Origin: Streptomyces atratus | GTDB taxonomy: Bacteria; Actinomycetota; Actinomycetes; Streptomycetales; Streptomycetaceae | DNA: 64,000 bases | Direction of reading: 5' to 3' | Assembly: GCF_014648655.1 (NCBI RefSeq) | Contig: NZ_BMRN01000031.1 | Coordinates: 1-64,000, forward strand | Shown: piece by piece, positions 43,040 to 52,147 of the stretch | Position numbering within the stretch: position 1 is the stretch's first letter | Layout of the letters: each line of letters starts with the position of its first letter | Translations under genes and position numbers: made by a program | The notes under the pieces: model-generated | What the model was told of the DNA's origin: nothing | The model's database searches: none | The model's input: the letters and a program-made list of their open reading frames with translations, nothing else

Positions 43040-45828
43040 CGTCCTCCTCGCAGACGCAGGGTCAGCCATCCGTTCTCGGGGTGGGTGACGTCGCCGTCGA
43101 GCCGCGGGATCTCCAGCGGGCGCATTCTCAACTCCCCGGAGGGCGGCACGTCCGGGCCCTCGCCCCCCGGGCCGGAGGCGGGCCACCTGCGCAGCCGGGT
43201 GACCTCGGCGTGCCGCACTCCGGGAACCCCCATGCACAGGGCCACCAGGACACTGGACCGCACCGGGGTGCCGAAGGTCAGTGCCGCCGGGTCGAAGAAC
43301 CCCGCCTTGCCGCCGGGCCGGCGTGCGGGCAGGAAGCGGCGCATCAGGGCCTCACGCACATGGGCGGTGACGTAGTGCGGGTCGACGAGCACGTTCAGGG
43401 CCACGTCGAGCGGCACCAGCAGGGCGGGGTGGGTGACGACATCGTGGCCGATGCGCCGGTAGCGGTGCAGCGCGGCGCGCACCTCCTGCAGCAGCCGCGG
43501 CGACGGCACGGAGGTGCCGGCCGGGTCGAGGGCCACGTCGGCCTCGTACCAGCTGCCGGTCCAGCGCAGGCAGGCGGCGGCGCGCTGCACGCCGGGTTGG
43601 TTCCCGGCGAGGGTGGCGTAGTCCTCGGCGGTAACGGCGCGCAGGAGCGTGCGGAAGGGGGCATGGGGGGCGGCCAGCCGCACCTCGGCCACCGGCTCGG
43701 GGTCGGTGCCGCCGGTCGCCGGTACCGGGTTGCGCACCCGCGTGATGCCGATCAGATCTCCGTCGCGGTGGGCGATCCGGTTGACGGCCTCGCTGCCCGC
43801 GTTGCCCGAGCGGCCGTTGCCCACGCGGTAGACGGCGTGCAGCCTGGTTCCCGGCTGTGGAGCCTGTCCGCACCGGTCGTCGCCGAAGCGGAGGGTGAGC
43901 ACGCCCTCGTCGTCGGTCTCGCCCACCATATGGCGGTCGCGGGGGCCGCTTTCCAGGAGGTCCCGGCGAGGGATCCATTGCACGCCGGAGTCCGCCGCCT
44001 CCACCAGGTGCAGCGCGGGCAGAGCCTCGCGAGGGTCGGGGCGCAGGGCGTTGCTTGCCGGGCCGTGCAGGGCGGGGTTGTCGCTGCCCAGCTCGTGCGC
44101 GGCTTCGTCGCCCCATGTGTGCCTGAGTTCCCAGCCTGTGTCCGCAGGGTCGAGCACGTATCCGGACCGGGCACGCCGTGCGAGAGTCTCGAGGCGGCGC
44201 AGTCGGGCTTCGAGGAACTCGTCGAAGCGGGCGAGGAGTCGGGCGACGGTGTCCTGGAGATCGGCGGAGGGGTCGTCGAGGAGGGAGGCCCTGAACAGCT
44301 CTGTGAGGAAGTCGCGTTCGTGCCGACTCTGCGCGGTCACCCCTTGGTGGAGATCGCGCAGGCGGTCGCGTGCCCGGGTCGCGAGGGCCATGAGCTGCCG
44401 TGCCTGTGCTGCGCCCAGGTCGGCCGCGCGGGGGTGCGGCGGGGACCAGGTGACGGGGGTGCCGCGCAGTGTCGCCGTGAAGGGCCGGGGCGGCGTGGCG
44501 GTGTGCGCCCCGGTCGTCGCCCCTGGCACCTCGATGATCTCGTCGGCGTCACCACCGGGCAGCCAGGTGTTCTCCAGGCCGTGCTCGACGAGGAGGGCGT
44601 TGCCGCGGGCCACGACGGTCGCGCTCGGCCGCCCGTCGGGTCCGCGTGGGTTGCGCACGCACAGCGGGAAGGCGAGGGAGTCCTCGTCGGCCCAGGCGAT
44701 CTTCAGGACCGGAGTGCCGGTGTTTGCGTCGAAGTCCCGAGTTGCGCGGGTGAGCCGGACGGCCTGCCGGTGGCCGGGGTCGGGCGCGCTGTCGAAGGGG
44801 CCCGCCATCTCCTCCAGGACGAGCAGGTCGCCGGGCGCGAAGTGCAGTGCGCGATGTTCGCCGTTCCCGTCGAGGAGGGCGGCCCGGGTGGTGCCGGCGG
44901 GCAGCCAGAACGTGTCCTGCCCCCAGGCCCACAGAGGTACGCTGTTGTGCTCGGGACGCAGCCGCATCCTGCCTTGCTCCAGCGGCTGGTAGACGGGATG
45001 TGGGCCCGCAGTGAGGGCCTCACGTGACATCACCGGGCCGCTCGCCTGCGGGAGTTCGTCTCCCGGCAGAGCCGTGAACGCCAGGTCGCCGGTCCGCACG
45101 GTCCGTTCCGCGTCGGTCTCCACGCAGACGACGGTGCGGGCCGCACAGCCGTCGTGCATCGGGTAGCCGACGAGGCGTGCGTGGCGTCGCACGGAAGTAC
45201 GCAGCCGTGCGGTGTCCAGGTACGCCTCGGTGGCCACGGCGTCCTGCTGATAGCTGAGCCGGTCCCCGATGTGGGCCAGGAGCTCCACCAGGGTGACCCA
45301 GAGGTCGGGCGCGTGCCGCTCGGTCCACTGCGGCAGGGTGAGTGCCAGCCGCTCCAGCAGCAGGCGGCGGAAACTGGCGTAGTCCTTGGCCAGGTAGTCG
45401 ATCGCCGGTGCGGTACGGGCGGGCGGCCCGCTCGCGGGGGCCGGTGCGGTGGCGGTCGTGTCGTGCGAAGGGCGGCGGACAGTGGGGTGAAAGGTGAAGC
45501 GGGCCTGGTCGTGGCCGCCGTGGAAGCCCCGCCCCAGCACCCGCAGCCGGTAGGCGGAGTCGTCGCCCGGCCGGTCCAGGGTCAGCCGGAGCCGGGTCGC
45601 CGTGCCGCCGTCCGTTTCCCCGACAGTGTCGCGGGTGACCCGCAGGACGCGGATGCCGACGATCCGCCGTCCGCCCTCGATCACGAAACTGTGGCGGTCC
45701 ACGCCCGGCGGGAGCACGCCGAAGAATGTCACGGTAAGTGTCCGCCGGTCCGCGTGCGCCCGCACATCCTCGATACCGGCCGGTCTTCTCTCACGCAGGC
45801 CCTCGTCAGGGCCGTCCAGCACGGTCAT
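43036..45828 (-). CDS. Baseplate assembly protein J-like, wedge component (Afp11/Cis11 type)
   Basis: 930 residues. After about 130 N-terminal residues of beta-rich sequence, IDYLAKDYASFRRLLLERL with WVTLVELLAHIGDRLSYQQD and AVATEAYLDTARLRTSVRRH identifies the putative baseplate assembly family. The C-terminal third has LRFGDDRCGQAP, YRVGNGRSGNAGSEAVNRIA and LLRAVTAEDYATLAGNQPGV, the J-like core. Together with the following gene it would build a two-protein wedge as Afp11 and Afp12 do. A predicted coiled coil lies at about 560-610. ATGA overlaps couple it to both neighbours. Confidence 0.85.
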   Translation of the reverse strand: MTVLDGPDEGLRERRPAGIEDVRAHADRRTLTVTFFGVLPPGVDRHSFVIEGGRRIVGIRVLRVTRDTVGETDGGTATRLRLTLDRPGDDSAYRLRVLGRGFHGGHDQARFTFHPTVRRPSHDTTATAPAPASGPPARTAPAIDYLAKDYASFRRLLLERLALTLPQWTERHAPDLWVTLVELLAHIGDRLSYQQDAVATEAYLDTARLRTSVRRHARLVGYPMHDGCAARTVVCVETDAERTVRTGDLAFTALPGDELPQASGPVMSREALTAGPHPVYQPLEQGRMRLRPEHNSVPLWAWGQDTFWLPAGTTRAALLDGNGEHRALHFAPGDLLVLEEMAGPFDSAPDPGHRQAVRLTRATRDFDANTGTPVLKIAWADEDSLAFPLCVRNPRGPDGRPSATVVARGNALLVEHGLENTWLPGGDADEIIEVPGATTGAHTATPPRPFTATLRGTPVTWSPPHPRAADLGAAQARQLMALATRARDRLRDLHQGVTAQSRHERDFLTELFRASLLDDPSADLQDTVARLLARFDEFLEARLRRLETLARRARSGYVLDPADTGWELRHTWGDEAAHELGSDNPALHGPASNALRPDPREALPALHLVEAADSGVQWIPRRDLLESGPRDRHMVGETDDEGVLTLRFGDDRCGQAPQPGTRLHAVYRVGNGRSGNAGSEAVNRIAHRDGDLIGITRVRNPVPATGGTDPEPVAEVRLAAPHAPFRTLLRAVTAEDYATLAGNQPGVQRAAACLRWTGSWYEADVALDPAGTSVPSPRLLQEVRAALHRYRRIGHDVVTHPALLVPLDVALNVLVDPHYVTAHVREALMRRFLPARRPGGKAGFFDPAALTFGTPVRSSVLVALCMGVPGVRHAEVTRLRRWPASGPGGEGPDVPPSGELRMRPLEIPRLDGDVTHPENGWLTLRLRGGR

Positions 45829-46187
45829 GAAGGGACACCCCCGCTCACCGTGACGGCGTGGTTCTCCCCGGTGGCCGTGAGGAGGTAGGCGACGTGCACC
45901 CGCAGAGTCGCCTCTTCCGCCGTCACAGTGAGGGACTCCACCGTGAGCAGGTCGCCGAGCCAGCGTTGCAGGGCAGCCTGGGCGGTCATCTCCAGGGTCG
46001 CGGCGAGTTCGGGGCTGTTTCCGGCGAAGACCATGTCGAGGAGGTTGCACCCGAAGTCGGGCCGGTTGACCCGTTCTCCCGGGCTGGTGAAGAGAACCAG
46101 TTCGACCATGTCCCGGACATGGCTGACGTGGTCGACCGACGCCGTGCAGCCGCGGGCGTCGACACGGTAGGGGAAGCCGATGTCCAT
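45825..46187 (-). CDS. gp25-like baseplate protein (GPW_gp25)
   Basis: 120 residues, the length of the family. It reads MDIGFPYRVDARGCTASVDH, then VRDMVELVLFTSPGERVNRP and DFGCNLLDMVFAGN, with the conserved E-R motif (GERVNRPDFG) that seeds sheath polymerisation in T4 gp25 and type VI TssE. It links the baseplate wedge to the first sheath ring in the cytoplasmically assembled particle. Start ATG 46187, five bases after the PAAR-like stop. Confidence 0.9.
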   Translation of the reverse strand: MDIGFPYRVDARGCTASVDHVSHVRDMVELVLFTSPGERVNRPDFGCNLLDMVFAGNSPELAATLEMTAQAALQRWLGDLLTVESLTVTAEEATLRVHVAYLLTATGENHAVTVSGGVPS

Positions 46188-46192
46188 CGCGG

Positions 46193-46546
46193 TCACATCC
46201 CCCGGACTCTTGGCTGCACGGCCTGCACCATCGGGGGGTTGGGCGGCGGCGTACCCACGCCGATCGCCGGGGCGAGGCTGACGGGCGGGGTCGGCTGGAG
46301 GAGGACGGGCAGGCCTCCTACGAGCACCCGGGTGGAGGTGTGCAGCCAGGTGACGCTTGTGCAGGGCGGCGCCCCCGGCACGGTGGCCGGGAAGCCACAG
46401 CCGGCCACGAGGAAAACATCGGCGCTGGTGGCGACCGGGTTGGCCCCGACCCGGACGCGCTGCTGGACCGGCGCGGGGATGGTCACGAGGCCGGGCGGGT
46501 GGGCGCACATCATCAGGGCGCCGTAGTGAAGCAGCAGTCCGGGCAT
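46193..46546 (-). CDS. PAAR-like spike-tip protein
   Basis: 117 residues, Pro/Val-rich beta protein (YGALMMCAHPPGLVTIPAPV, then VAGCGFPATVPGAPPCTSVT). Three Cys and several His could bind the metal that sharpens PAAR tips. Its place directly after the gp5-like spike gene and before gp25 matches the Afp10 position. It caps the spike trimer and may carry effector adaptors. No extension domain is fused to it. Confidence 0.75.
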   Translation of the reverse strand: MPGLLLHYGALMMCAHPPGLVTIPAPVQQRVRVGANPVATSADVFLVAGCGFPATVPGAPPCTSVTWLHTSTRVLVGGLPVLLQPTPPVSLAPAIGVGTPPPNPPMVQAVQPRVRGM

Positions 46547-46553
46547 GGGTTCC

Positions 46554-47081
46554 TCACAGCACCGTCAGCGCATCGCGGTTGACGCGGACCTCGGGTCCGG
46601 AGAGTCGGATGGTGGCGAGTTCAGACCCGCAGGAGATCTCGATCGACGTCTCGTCGATCTTGATGAATGGGCCTTCCTCGCCGTGCAGTTGTAGCTTGAT
46701 CCCGCCGTTGGGGCCCGGCACGTCGCTGATGACCAGGGCGTTTCCGGAAGGCGTGGCCAGGACGATCTGCGGGACGCCCGGCGGTGCGGACTTGGCGGCC
46801 GATGGTACGTCCCCCGGTCCGCCCCGCCGGAATCCGACGCACACCGCCCGCTCGGGGTCCCCGTCAAGGAACTGCACCCATACGCCGGAGTCCGGCGGCG
46901 GCACCACGTACATGCCGCAGTCCGAGCCGGCCAGCGGGGTGGGAGACGCGACCCACACGTGGGCGTCGCCCAGGACCTCGGGGACGCGCACCTTGAGCTT
47001 GCCGACGCGGGTCAGGTCCTCGGCGGAGACGACGACACCCTCGTACATGCCGTGCCACTGTCTCGCCTGTTCCGTTGTCAT
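46554..47081 (-). CDS. Spike protein, gp5/VgrG OB-fold and needle half (gpV-like)
   Basis: 175 residues. The N-terminal OB-fold reads YEGVVVSAEDLTRVGKLKVR, then VPEVLGDAHVWVASPTPLAG and MYVVPPPDSGVWVQFLDGDP, as in gp5/VgrG spike proteins. The C-terminal part alternates short strands (IVLATPSGNALVISD, IKLQLHGEEG, FIKIDETSIEISCGS) expected of the triangular beta-helix needle. In many eCIS this is fused to the gp27-like hub as one VgrG-type protein (Afp8); here the hub is a separate gene overlapping by ATGA. Confidence 0.85.
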   Translation of the reverse strand: MTTEQARQWHGMYEGVVVSAEDLTRVGKLKVRVPEVLGDAHVWVASPTPLAGSDCGMYVVPPPDSGVWVQFLDGDPERAVCVGFRRGGPGDVPSAAKSAPPGVPQIVLATPSGNALVISDVPGPNGGIKLQLHGEEGPFIKIDETSIEISCGSELATIRLSGPEVRVNRDALTVL

Positions 47082-48196
47082 GCGGTCACCGCCTGGGTGT
47101 CGGCGCCGAGCCCGTCGCGGACCAGCGTGAATTGCTGCTTGTAGGTGTCCCGGGTGAGCTCGTGGGTCACACCGGCCACGAAGAAGCGCCCGTCGTACGC
47201 CCGTCCCGCCCCCCGCACGCCCACCAGGCCGTGGACGCTGAGGACATGGCCATAGCGCAGCACGTCGACGGTTCCACGGCCCGTGAGGGGGTCGGCGGCG
47301 ACCTCGCGACCGAGTCCGGCCAGCAGGGTCCGGGTCAGGGAGCGGCCGGTCTGCCCGCTGAGCGGGGCGGCGCGCAGGGCCCGGGCGGGGCTAGCCGCCA
47401 GGCTTTCGCGCAGCAGGCGCGTCTCGGGCGCGGTGACCTCGCAGGCGGTCGTCGACGGGGGTTCGAGCCGCTGGGTGCTGTAATCGGCCGTGGCCAACCC
47501 GTCGAAGGAGAAGATCAGTTCGTCGACGTTGTCGGCCGCGCCGCAGCCCGTGGTGAGGGCCGGCTGCAGCGCTCCGGCGCGGTTCTGTGGCCCCCAGTAG
47601 GCGGTGCTGACCCCTGGGACGGGGCCGGGTTCGATGTGAAAGACGTGCCCGACGTCCGCGGCCATCGAGCGCAGGTAGGCGAGATCGGTCGCCGACTGGA
47701 CCGGAATGTCGGTCACCGGATTCGGTTGGTCGGTGAGGACCGGGGCCACGGATCGCGGTGTGATGCCGTACTGCGCGTACGCGGCGCAGACCGTGCTCGC
47801 CCGCAGGTGCGGGGGCAGCCCCGGGTACGCGCGCCGGACGTGGCGCAGGTCCATGAGCAGGGAGAGGTCCTCGCCGGTGACGACGAGGAACGACGAGCCG
47901 GGAGCCCGGCCCGCATGCATCTCCTGCTGCGTGATTAATCCGTCCATGAGTACGTGACACCGGCCCGCCAGGACCACGGCGACCACGACCCGCTTCTTCG
48001 CGTAGAGCACCCCGTCCGGCATGACCGCCCCGGCCAGCTGCGAGCGGGCGCTGACGGCGAAGGTCAGCTGGAAGCCGCTGGTGGCACCGCTGGCGGTGGT
48101 GATCCGCACGCTGTGCAGGGCATCGACGAGCACCGCCGGGGCCGGAGCGGGCACGACGTCCCCGACGAGCAGCATGAGATGCAGGCTGTAGGTCAT
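47078..48196 (-). CDS. gp27-like hub protein (phage late control D type)
   Basis: 372 residues. The N-terminal 200 residues have the hub pattern (ITTASGATSGFQLTFAVS, VVAVVLAGRCHVLMDGLITQ, SFLVVTGEDLSLLMDLR) and YLRSMAADVGHVFHIEPGP. The C-terminal part YDGRFFVAGVTHELTRDTYK with QQFTLVRDGLG is characteristic of late-control D proteins. It should trimerise at the base of the tube and carry the separate spike protein encoded next. ATG 48196 overlaps the LysM gene stop by one base. Confidence 0.85.
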   Translation of the reverse strand: MTYSLHLMLLVGDVVPAPAPAVLVDALHSVRITTASGATSGFQLTFAVSARSQLAGAVMPDGVLYAKKRVVVAVVLAGRCHVLMDGLITQQEMHAGRAPGSSFLVVTGEDLSLLMDLRHVRRAYPGLPPHLRASTVCAAYAQYGITPRSVAPVLTDQPNPVTDIPVQSATDLAYLRSMAADVGHVFHIEPGPVPGVSTAYWGPQNRAGALQPALTTGCGAADNVDELIFSFDGLATADYSTQRLEPPSTTACEVTAPETRLLRESLAASPARALRAAPLSGQTGRSLTRTLLAGLGREVAADPLTGRGTVDVLRYGHVLSVHGLVGVRGAGRAYDGRFFVAGVTHELTRDTYKQQFTLVRDGLGADTQAVTA

Positions 48197-48522
48197 CACC
48201 GCGCCGGTTCGCCCGCGACGACCGCCGCCGACGCCTCGGCGGGCAGGGTGATGCGCAGCCGCCGGCCGGGCGCGGCGGTCAAGTCGTCCGGGCGCATGGC
48301 CCGGTTGGCATCGGCGATCCGCCACGACTGTTCGGGATCGCCGTACCGCCGGGCCGCGATCCGGTCGAGCCGGTCCCCGGCGACGACGACGTGCTCGCCG
48401 ACGGCCATCAGTTCCTCGGGCCGGGGCAGGAAGCGGCGTCGCAGATGGCTGACGGTCCTGCCGTCCGTGAGGGTGTACGTCGTCGTGGGAATTGCGTGGT
48501 ACCTGCTGCTGGGCTCGAACAT
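48196..48522 (-). CDS. LysM-domain tube-end protein (Afp7 C-terminal type)
   Basis: 108 residues. A LysM-like domain occupies about 38-95 (VGEHVVVAGDRLDRIAARRY, then GDPEQSWRIADANRAMRPDD and GRRLRITLP). In eCIS and myophages the corresponding protein (Afp7 C-terminus, gp53-like) bridges the tube initiator, hub and wedge. The N-terminal 35 residues contain SSRYHAIPTTTYTLTDGR, a short beta arm. It is 31 bases downstream of the tube-initiator gene. Confidence 0.85.
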   Translation of the reverse strand: MFEPSSRYHAIPTTTYTLTDGRTVSHLRRRFLPRPEELMAVGEHVVVAGDRLDRIAARRYGDPEQSWRIADANRAMRPDDLTAAPGRRLRITLPAEASAAVVAGEPAR

Positions 48523-48553
48523 CGCTGACTCCTCCGGCTTGGTGGTGCACGGT

Positions 48554-49195
48554 TCAACCGCCTGCGTAGCCGATGGCTTCGGGGCCGTATCCGACGAGTG
48601 ACGCGAAGCGTTCCCTGCCCTGCAGGTACTGCAGGTAGAGGCCGCCTGCCTTGTGGCTGAAACCGACGTCGTCGACGGTGAGGATCCGCACCGTCAGCCT
48701 CACCTGCGCCCTGATCGGATTCAGTTCCCCGTCGTACGCCTCCTCCGTGACGCCGAGGTCCAGCATCCGCACGGGCAGGACCCGGTGCGGCCCGAGCACC
48801 AGCACGGGCAGCGCGGCCTGCGTGGGAGCGATCTCCAGGATGCCCTTGGCGGACAGGTCGTTCTGCTGGGTCAGTTGCGCACCCGTGGGACTGACGGCCG
48901 TCTCCAGCGCGGACAGCATCCCGAACAGCCCGGATCCGGCGGGTGGTGCCGGGCCGGCCGCCGAGGCCACCTGGTCCGTGGCGTCGAACTCCGCGTCGAT
49001 CCGGAACGTCTCCCGGGGCGGCCCCTGCAACCGCAGCGCCTCCAGCCGGTCGCCGGCATCGGCCCCGATGCCCCGCGGCTGGAGCGTACGGACGATGCTG
49101 TCAGGGTTGTACTGGAATGGCACGACCCGCAGGGCACGTCCCTGCTCGGGGTCGAGGAAGACGAAGCCGCCCCGCCGCGGCGCTGGTCTGGTCAT
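48554..49195 (-). CDS. Contractile injection system tube-initiator protein (CIS tube N-domain type)
   Basis: 213 residues. The opening FLDPEQGRALRVVPFQYNPD then SIVRTLQPRG is the signature of CIS tube-associated proteins (Afp7 N-terminal/gp54-like). They sit between the hub and the first tube ring. Later strands (LPVLVLGPHRVLPVRMLDLG, AQVRLTVRILTVDDVGF) complete a tube-like beta-barrel. The ATG overlaps the stop of the small 93-residue gene upstream. Confidence 0.85.
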   Translation of the reverse strand: MTRPAPRRGGFVFLDPEQGRALRVVPFQYNPDSIVRTLQPRGIGADAGDRLEALRLQGPPRETFRIDAEFDATDQVASAAGPAPPAGSGLFGMLSALETAVSPTGAQLTQQNDLSAKGILEIAPTQAALPVLVLGPHRVLPVRMLDLGVTEEAYDGELNPIRAQVRLTVRILTVDDVGFSHKAGGLYLQYLQGRERFASLVGYGPEAIGYAGG

Positions 49196-49473
49196 GACGT
49201 GTGGTCACCTGCCTTCGGTCGTGGCCCTGCCGTCTCCTCGGCACCCAGCGCCCGGTGGACGGCACGGGCGATGTGCAGGCCGAGTGCCGCGGCGCCGGAG
49301 TCCGCCGGTACGGCCGGACGGCCGGCCCGGCCACGGCTGCCGTCGGCGGGCGAGAGACCGAGCAGCACGGCGAGTTCCGCCTCGATGGCCACGCACAGCG
49401 CGGCCCGCGACGGCCTGGTGGTCGAGTCCAGCACCAGCCGGCGGATGCGCAGTTCGACACGGGTGGTCGTCAT
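49192..49473 (-). CDS. Small eCIS-operon protein (93 residues)
   Basis: No known domain. The N-terminus reads VELRIRRLVLDSTTRPSRAA then LCVAIEAELAVLLGL, a strand followed by an amphipathic helix; the rest is Arg/Ala/Gly-rich and probably disordered. Overlapping ATGA junctions on both sides show it belongs to the eCIS transcript. Similar-sized ORFs next to the Pvc16-type gene occur in related clusters, role unknown. Confidence 0.6.
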   Translation of the reverse strand: MTTTRVELRIRRLVLDSTTRPSRAALCVAIEAELAVLLGLSPADGSRGRAGRPAVPADSGAAALGLHIARAVHRALGAEETAGPRPKAGDHTS

Positions 49474-50666
49474 GTGATCACCACCGCCGCCCCGGCGTCG
49501 AACCGCTCGGCGCCCATGTCGGCCAACGGGCTGTCCACTCCGTCGACGCGCAGCCGCAGCGGATACCGGCCGGGCGCGCCCGCTGCCAGCCGGAACCGCA
49601 GGGTGCGGGTCGCCCGCGCGAAGGGCTCGGCGGGCACGGGCAGATCCCCCACGACCAGTTCGGCCTGCTGACCGGGGTGAACGGCGGGGACGCAGTCCAC
49701 CGACAGCAGCACAGCCCCGTTCCCCTTCCGTGCGGCGGTCAACGGCAGCGCGCTGGTGATGCGCGGAGCGACATGGAGGGCCCGGGGCCCAGTGGTCCGT
49801 TCGCTGCCGTCGGCAGCGGTGAGGACGACGACCACGGACCAGCGGCCCGCGCCGTGGTCCTCGCCCAGGGTGGCCCGCACCGCGGCCTCCCCGTCGGCAC
49901 GGGCCGGCAGCACGACCGGCGTCCCGAGCAACGGGTGGGTCAGGCGTACGCTCGGCGCTCCCGCGCGCAGGCCGCTGCCACTGAGCACGATGTCGGCGCC
50001 CGGCGCGGCGACGGACGGCAGGACGGCATGCAGGACCGGCCACGGTTCGGCCGTCGTCGCCGTGGCCTCGGGCCCGAGCCCGGTTTCGCCGCGCCGCAGG
50101 ACCGGCAGGGGCGCCCGGCCGGGCACGGCGCTGTCGATGAGCACGACCCGCGCCTCGTAGGGCACCGACAACCGGTAGCCGTGGCCCAGGGCCGCCCACA
50201 GGCAGTACATCTCTTCGGCCGTCATCACCGCCGGGGTGACCCTCACCGGCTCCTGCTGCAGATGCAGATCACTGAAGTCCGCGGCAGCCCTGAGGGCGTC
50301 GGCGCGCAGTTCCGGCCGGTCGTGCAGAGCCGACATCGCCGCGCCGAGCAGCCGCTCGGGGACGGTGGAGTCCTCAGCGGGTGGCGCGTACCCGGTGAAC
50401 AGGTAGTGCAGGACGAGCGGAAGCGCCGGGTGGCGGGTCTCACCGGGGTGCGTCCCCGGGGGGTCGGTGTTGCGCCAAGCGGCGTCGACGGTGGTGCGGT
50501 ACAGGAAGACGTTGAGCGTGGGCGCCGTGCCTTCCTCGTCGGCAGCGGCTGCGCCACCGGGGTGCCGCACCGTCACCACCGCACCGGGCACCGCCCGCTG
50601 GACGGCTTCCTGCAGCACGGCCCGCAGTGTCTCCGTCACCGCGGCAAGGGCCAGGGCATCACTCAC
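49470..50666 (-). CDS. Pvc16/Afp16-type tail terminator (DUF4255)
   Basis: 398 residues. The N-terminal 190 match DUF4255/Pvc16_N: ALAAVTETLRAVLQEAVQRA, NVFLYRTTVDAAWRNTDPPG, PALPLVLHYLFTGYAPP and ERLLGAAMSALHDRPEL. This protein caps the tube and stops its growth in the Afp/PVC systems. The C-terminal 200 residues add two Ig-like beta domains (VLSGSGLRAGAPSVRLTHPL and AGAPGRYPLRLRVDGVDSPL), absent from minimal members. GTG 50666 overlaps the preceding stop. Confidence 0.85.
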   Translation of the reverse strand: MSDALALAAVTETLRAVLQEAVQRAVPGAVVTVRHPGGAAAADEEGTAPTLNVFLYRTTVDAAWRNTDPPGTHPGETRHPALPLVLHYLFTGYAPPAEDSTVPERLLGAAMSALHDRPELRADALRAAADFSDLHLQQEPVRVTPAVMTAEEMYCLWAALGHGYRLSVPYEARVVLIDSAVPGRAPLPVLRRGETGLGPEATATTAEPWPVLHAVLPSVAAPGADIVLSGSGLRAGAPSVRLTHPLLGTPVVLPARADGEAAVRATLGEDHGAGRWSVVVVLTAADGSERTTGPRALHVAPRITSALPLTAARKGNGAVLLSVDCVPAVHPGQQAELVVGDLPVPAEPFARATRTLRFRLAAGAPGRYPLRLRVDGVDSPLADMGAERFDAGAAVVIT

Positions 50667-52147
50667 GACCGTCTCCCGAGGTACTCCTCGAGACTCAGCC
50701 GCGACCGCCGCTGTGGATCCGGAGTGTCGTTGGCGGGCTGGGAAGCCGTGGTGTGGACGACCAGACGATCGATGGTGACGCGTACGACGGTTTCCGCAGA
50801 GGGCTCCGTTGCGGTCGACACCTCTGGTGCCGGCCACGCCCGTGGTGCGGTGGGTCGGGCCGGCCGGGAGGCGAGGACGGGCCGGCCGGCAACCGGCCTC
50901 GTGGTACGGACAGGCAGCGCCGGGTCGAGTGGAGGGTTCGAGGGGGAACTCGAAAGGGAGTTCGCCTGCGTCGCGTCCGGGACGGTGACCGATCCGGACG
51001 CGGGCTGAGGAGGGGACGGTGACGGTTCGGCGCGGCTCGACGACGAGGCGGGCCCGGTCGGCACTGGTGCGAACGGGACGGACAACGCTTCGGGCGCCTC
51101 GTACGCCCCCAGGACGTCGGTGGATCCACCGAGGTCCCCTTCAACGCCGACTCCTCGAACACTGCCGCGCGCCCGCGCGGCGAGTTCCACCGTGTCAGGG
51201 ACGCGGCTTCCGTGGGGGACGTCCTGCGTGCGATGCATCGGGGTGTCGGGGCGGCCCGGGCGAGTCGGGCGGCGTACGGGGCGCTCGTCAGCCGTACGCG
51301 CGCGGCCCTCGACCGCCGGGGCCGGTTCGCCTGGCACCGGACCGTCACTCATCGCGGGGACGCCCGCACCTGACCGTGCCTGCGGATGCCGCCCGGGCAG
51401 TGGCGTGCACGGTGCGGGTTCACCGGCGGCACGGGGCCGGTGAACCGGGAACGACGGGGAATCAGCAGAGTACCGTTCGGCCGCCCGCGTACGGTTCTCA
51501 GCCGAGGGTGCCTGGCCGTCCGGCGCAGGACCGTCACCGACCACGGCACCTGCACCGGACCGCTGCGGCTCCCGCGCGAGCGGGGACACGGCCGACCCAT
51601 CGGATACTCCGACCCCTTGAACCGTACGACTACACGCCTCAACCGGCGGTACACCAGCGGCCTGCGCGCGACGGTCGACCTCCTGGGCGGCCGCATGAAG
51701 CGCGGTCTCCGACTTCGGCCCCGTTGGCACGGTCGGCAAGGTCGGCGCGATCGGCTCACCGAGCACCTCGGCCGGAGAGGCGGGAACGGGCGCGGACCAA
51801 CCGGCAACGCCGTCGTCTTCCGCCCGGTTGGGCGAAGCGCGGAGGCCGGTGTGGTGCTCGGCCGGACGTGCCGGACCGAGCGGTGCCGTCGAGACCGGTT
51901 GTACGTCCTCCCCCTCGATGGGGGAGGGGCCGTGCGGGAACTCCGTGAACCCTGTCGGTGCCGGGTTCCCCGACGTCGGCGCCCCCGGACCGGGCGGAAG
52001 CGCGAGCGCCTCTCCCTGAACAGCGGGCGCGTAGGCCGGACTGCGACCACCCGGCAAGCGCGTCACACCCGGGTCGAACACGTTCGGCGCCAGCGGCCGA
52101 AGCCGCGGCCCAGGCCCCCCGAGCAGCCGCTCCACGAAGTCGCTCAT
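50663..52147 (-). CDS. Long disordered Pro-rich eCIS protein
   Basis: 494 residues, mostly low-complexity Pro/Ala/Gly/Arg/Ser with little predicted structure. Only the ends look conserved: MSDFVERLLGGPGPRLRPL at the N-terminus, and VVRVTIDRLVVHTTASQ plus SRLSLEEYLGRR at the C-terminus. The terminal motifs look like peptide hooks that would bind folded eCIS subunits. No Walker motif, no coiled coil. It is coupled by ATGA/GTGA to the zinc-ribbon gene and the terminator gene. It might serve as an assembly scaffold or length-determining linker in place of a classical tape measure, but this is speculative. Confidence 0.7.
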   Translation of the reverse strand: MSDFVERLLGGPGPRLRPLAPNVFDPGVTRLPGGRSPAYAPAVQGEALALPPGPGAPTSGNPAPTGFTEFPHGPSPIEGEDVQPVSTAPLGPARPAEHHTGLRASPNRAEDDGVAGWSAPVPASPAEVLGEPIAPTLPTVPTGPKSETALHAAAQEVDRRAQAAGVPPVEACSRTVQGVGVSDGSAVSPLAREPQRSGAGAVVGDGPAPDGQAPSAENRTRAAERYSADSPSFPVHRPRAAGEPAPCTPLPGRHPQARSGAGVPAMSDGPVPGEPAPAVEGRARTADERPVRRPTRPGRPDTPMHRTQDVPHGSRVPDTVELAARARGSVRGVGVEGDLGGSTDVLGAYEAPEALSVPFAPVPTGPASSSSRAEPSPSPPQPASGSVTVPDATQANSLSSSPSNPPLDPALPVRTTRPVAGRPVLASRPARPTAPRAWPAPEVSTATEPSAETVVRVTIDRLVVHTTASQPANDTPDPQRRSRLSLEEYLGRRS

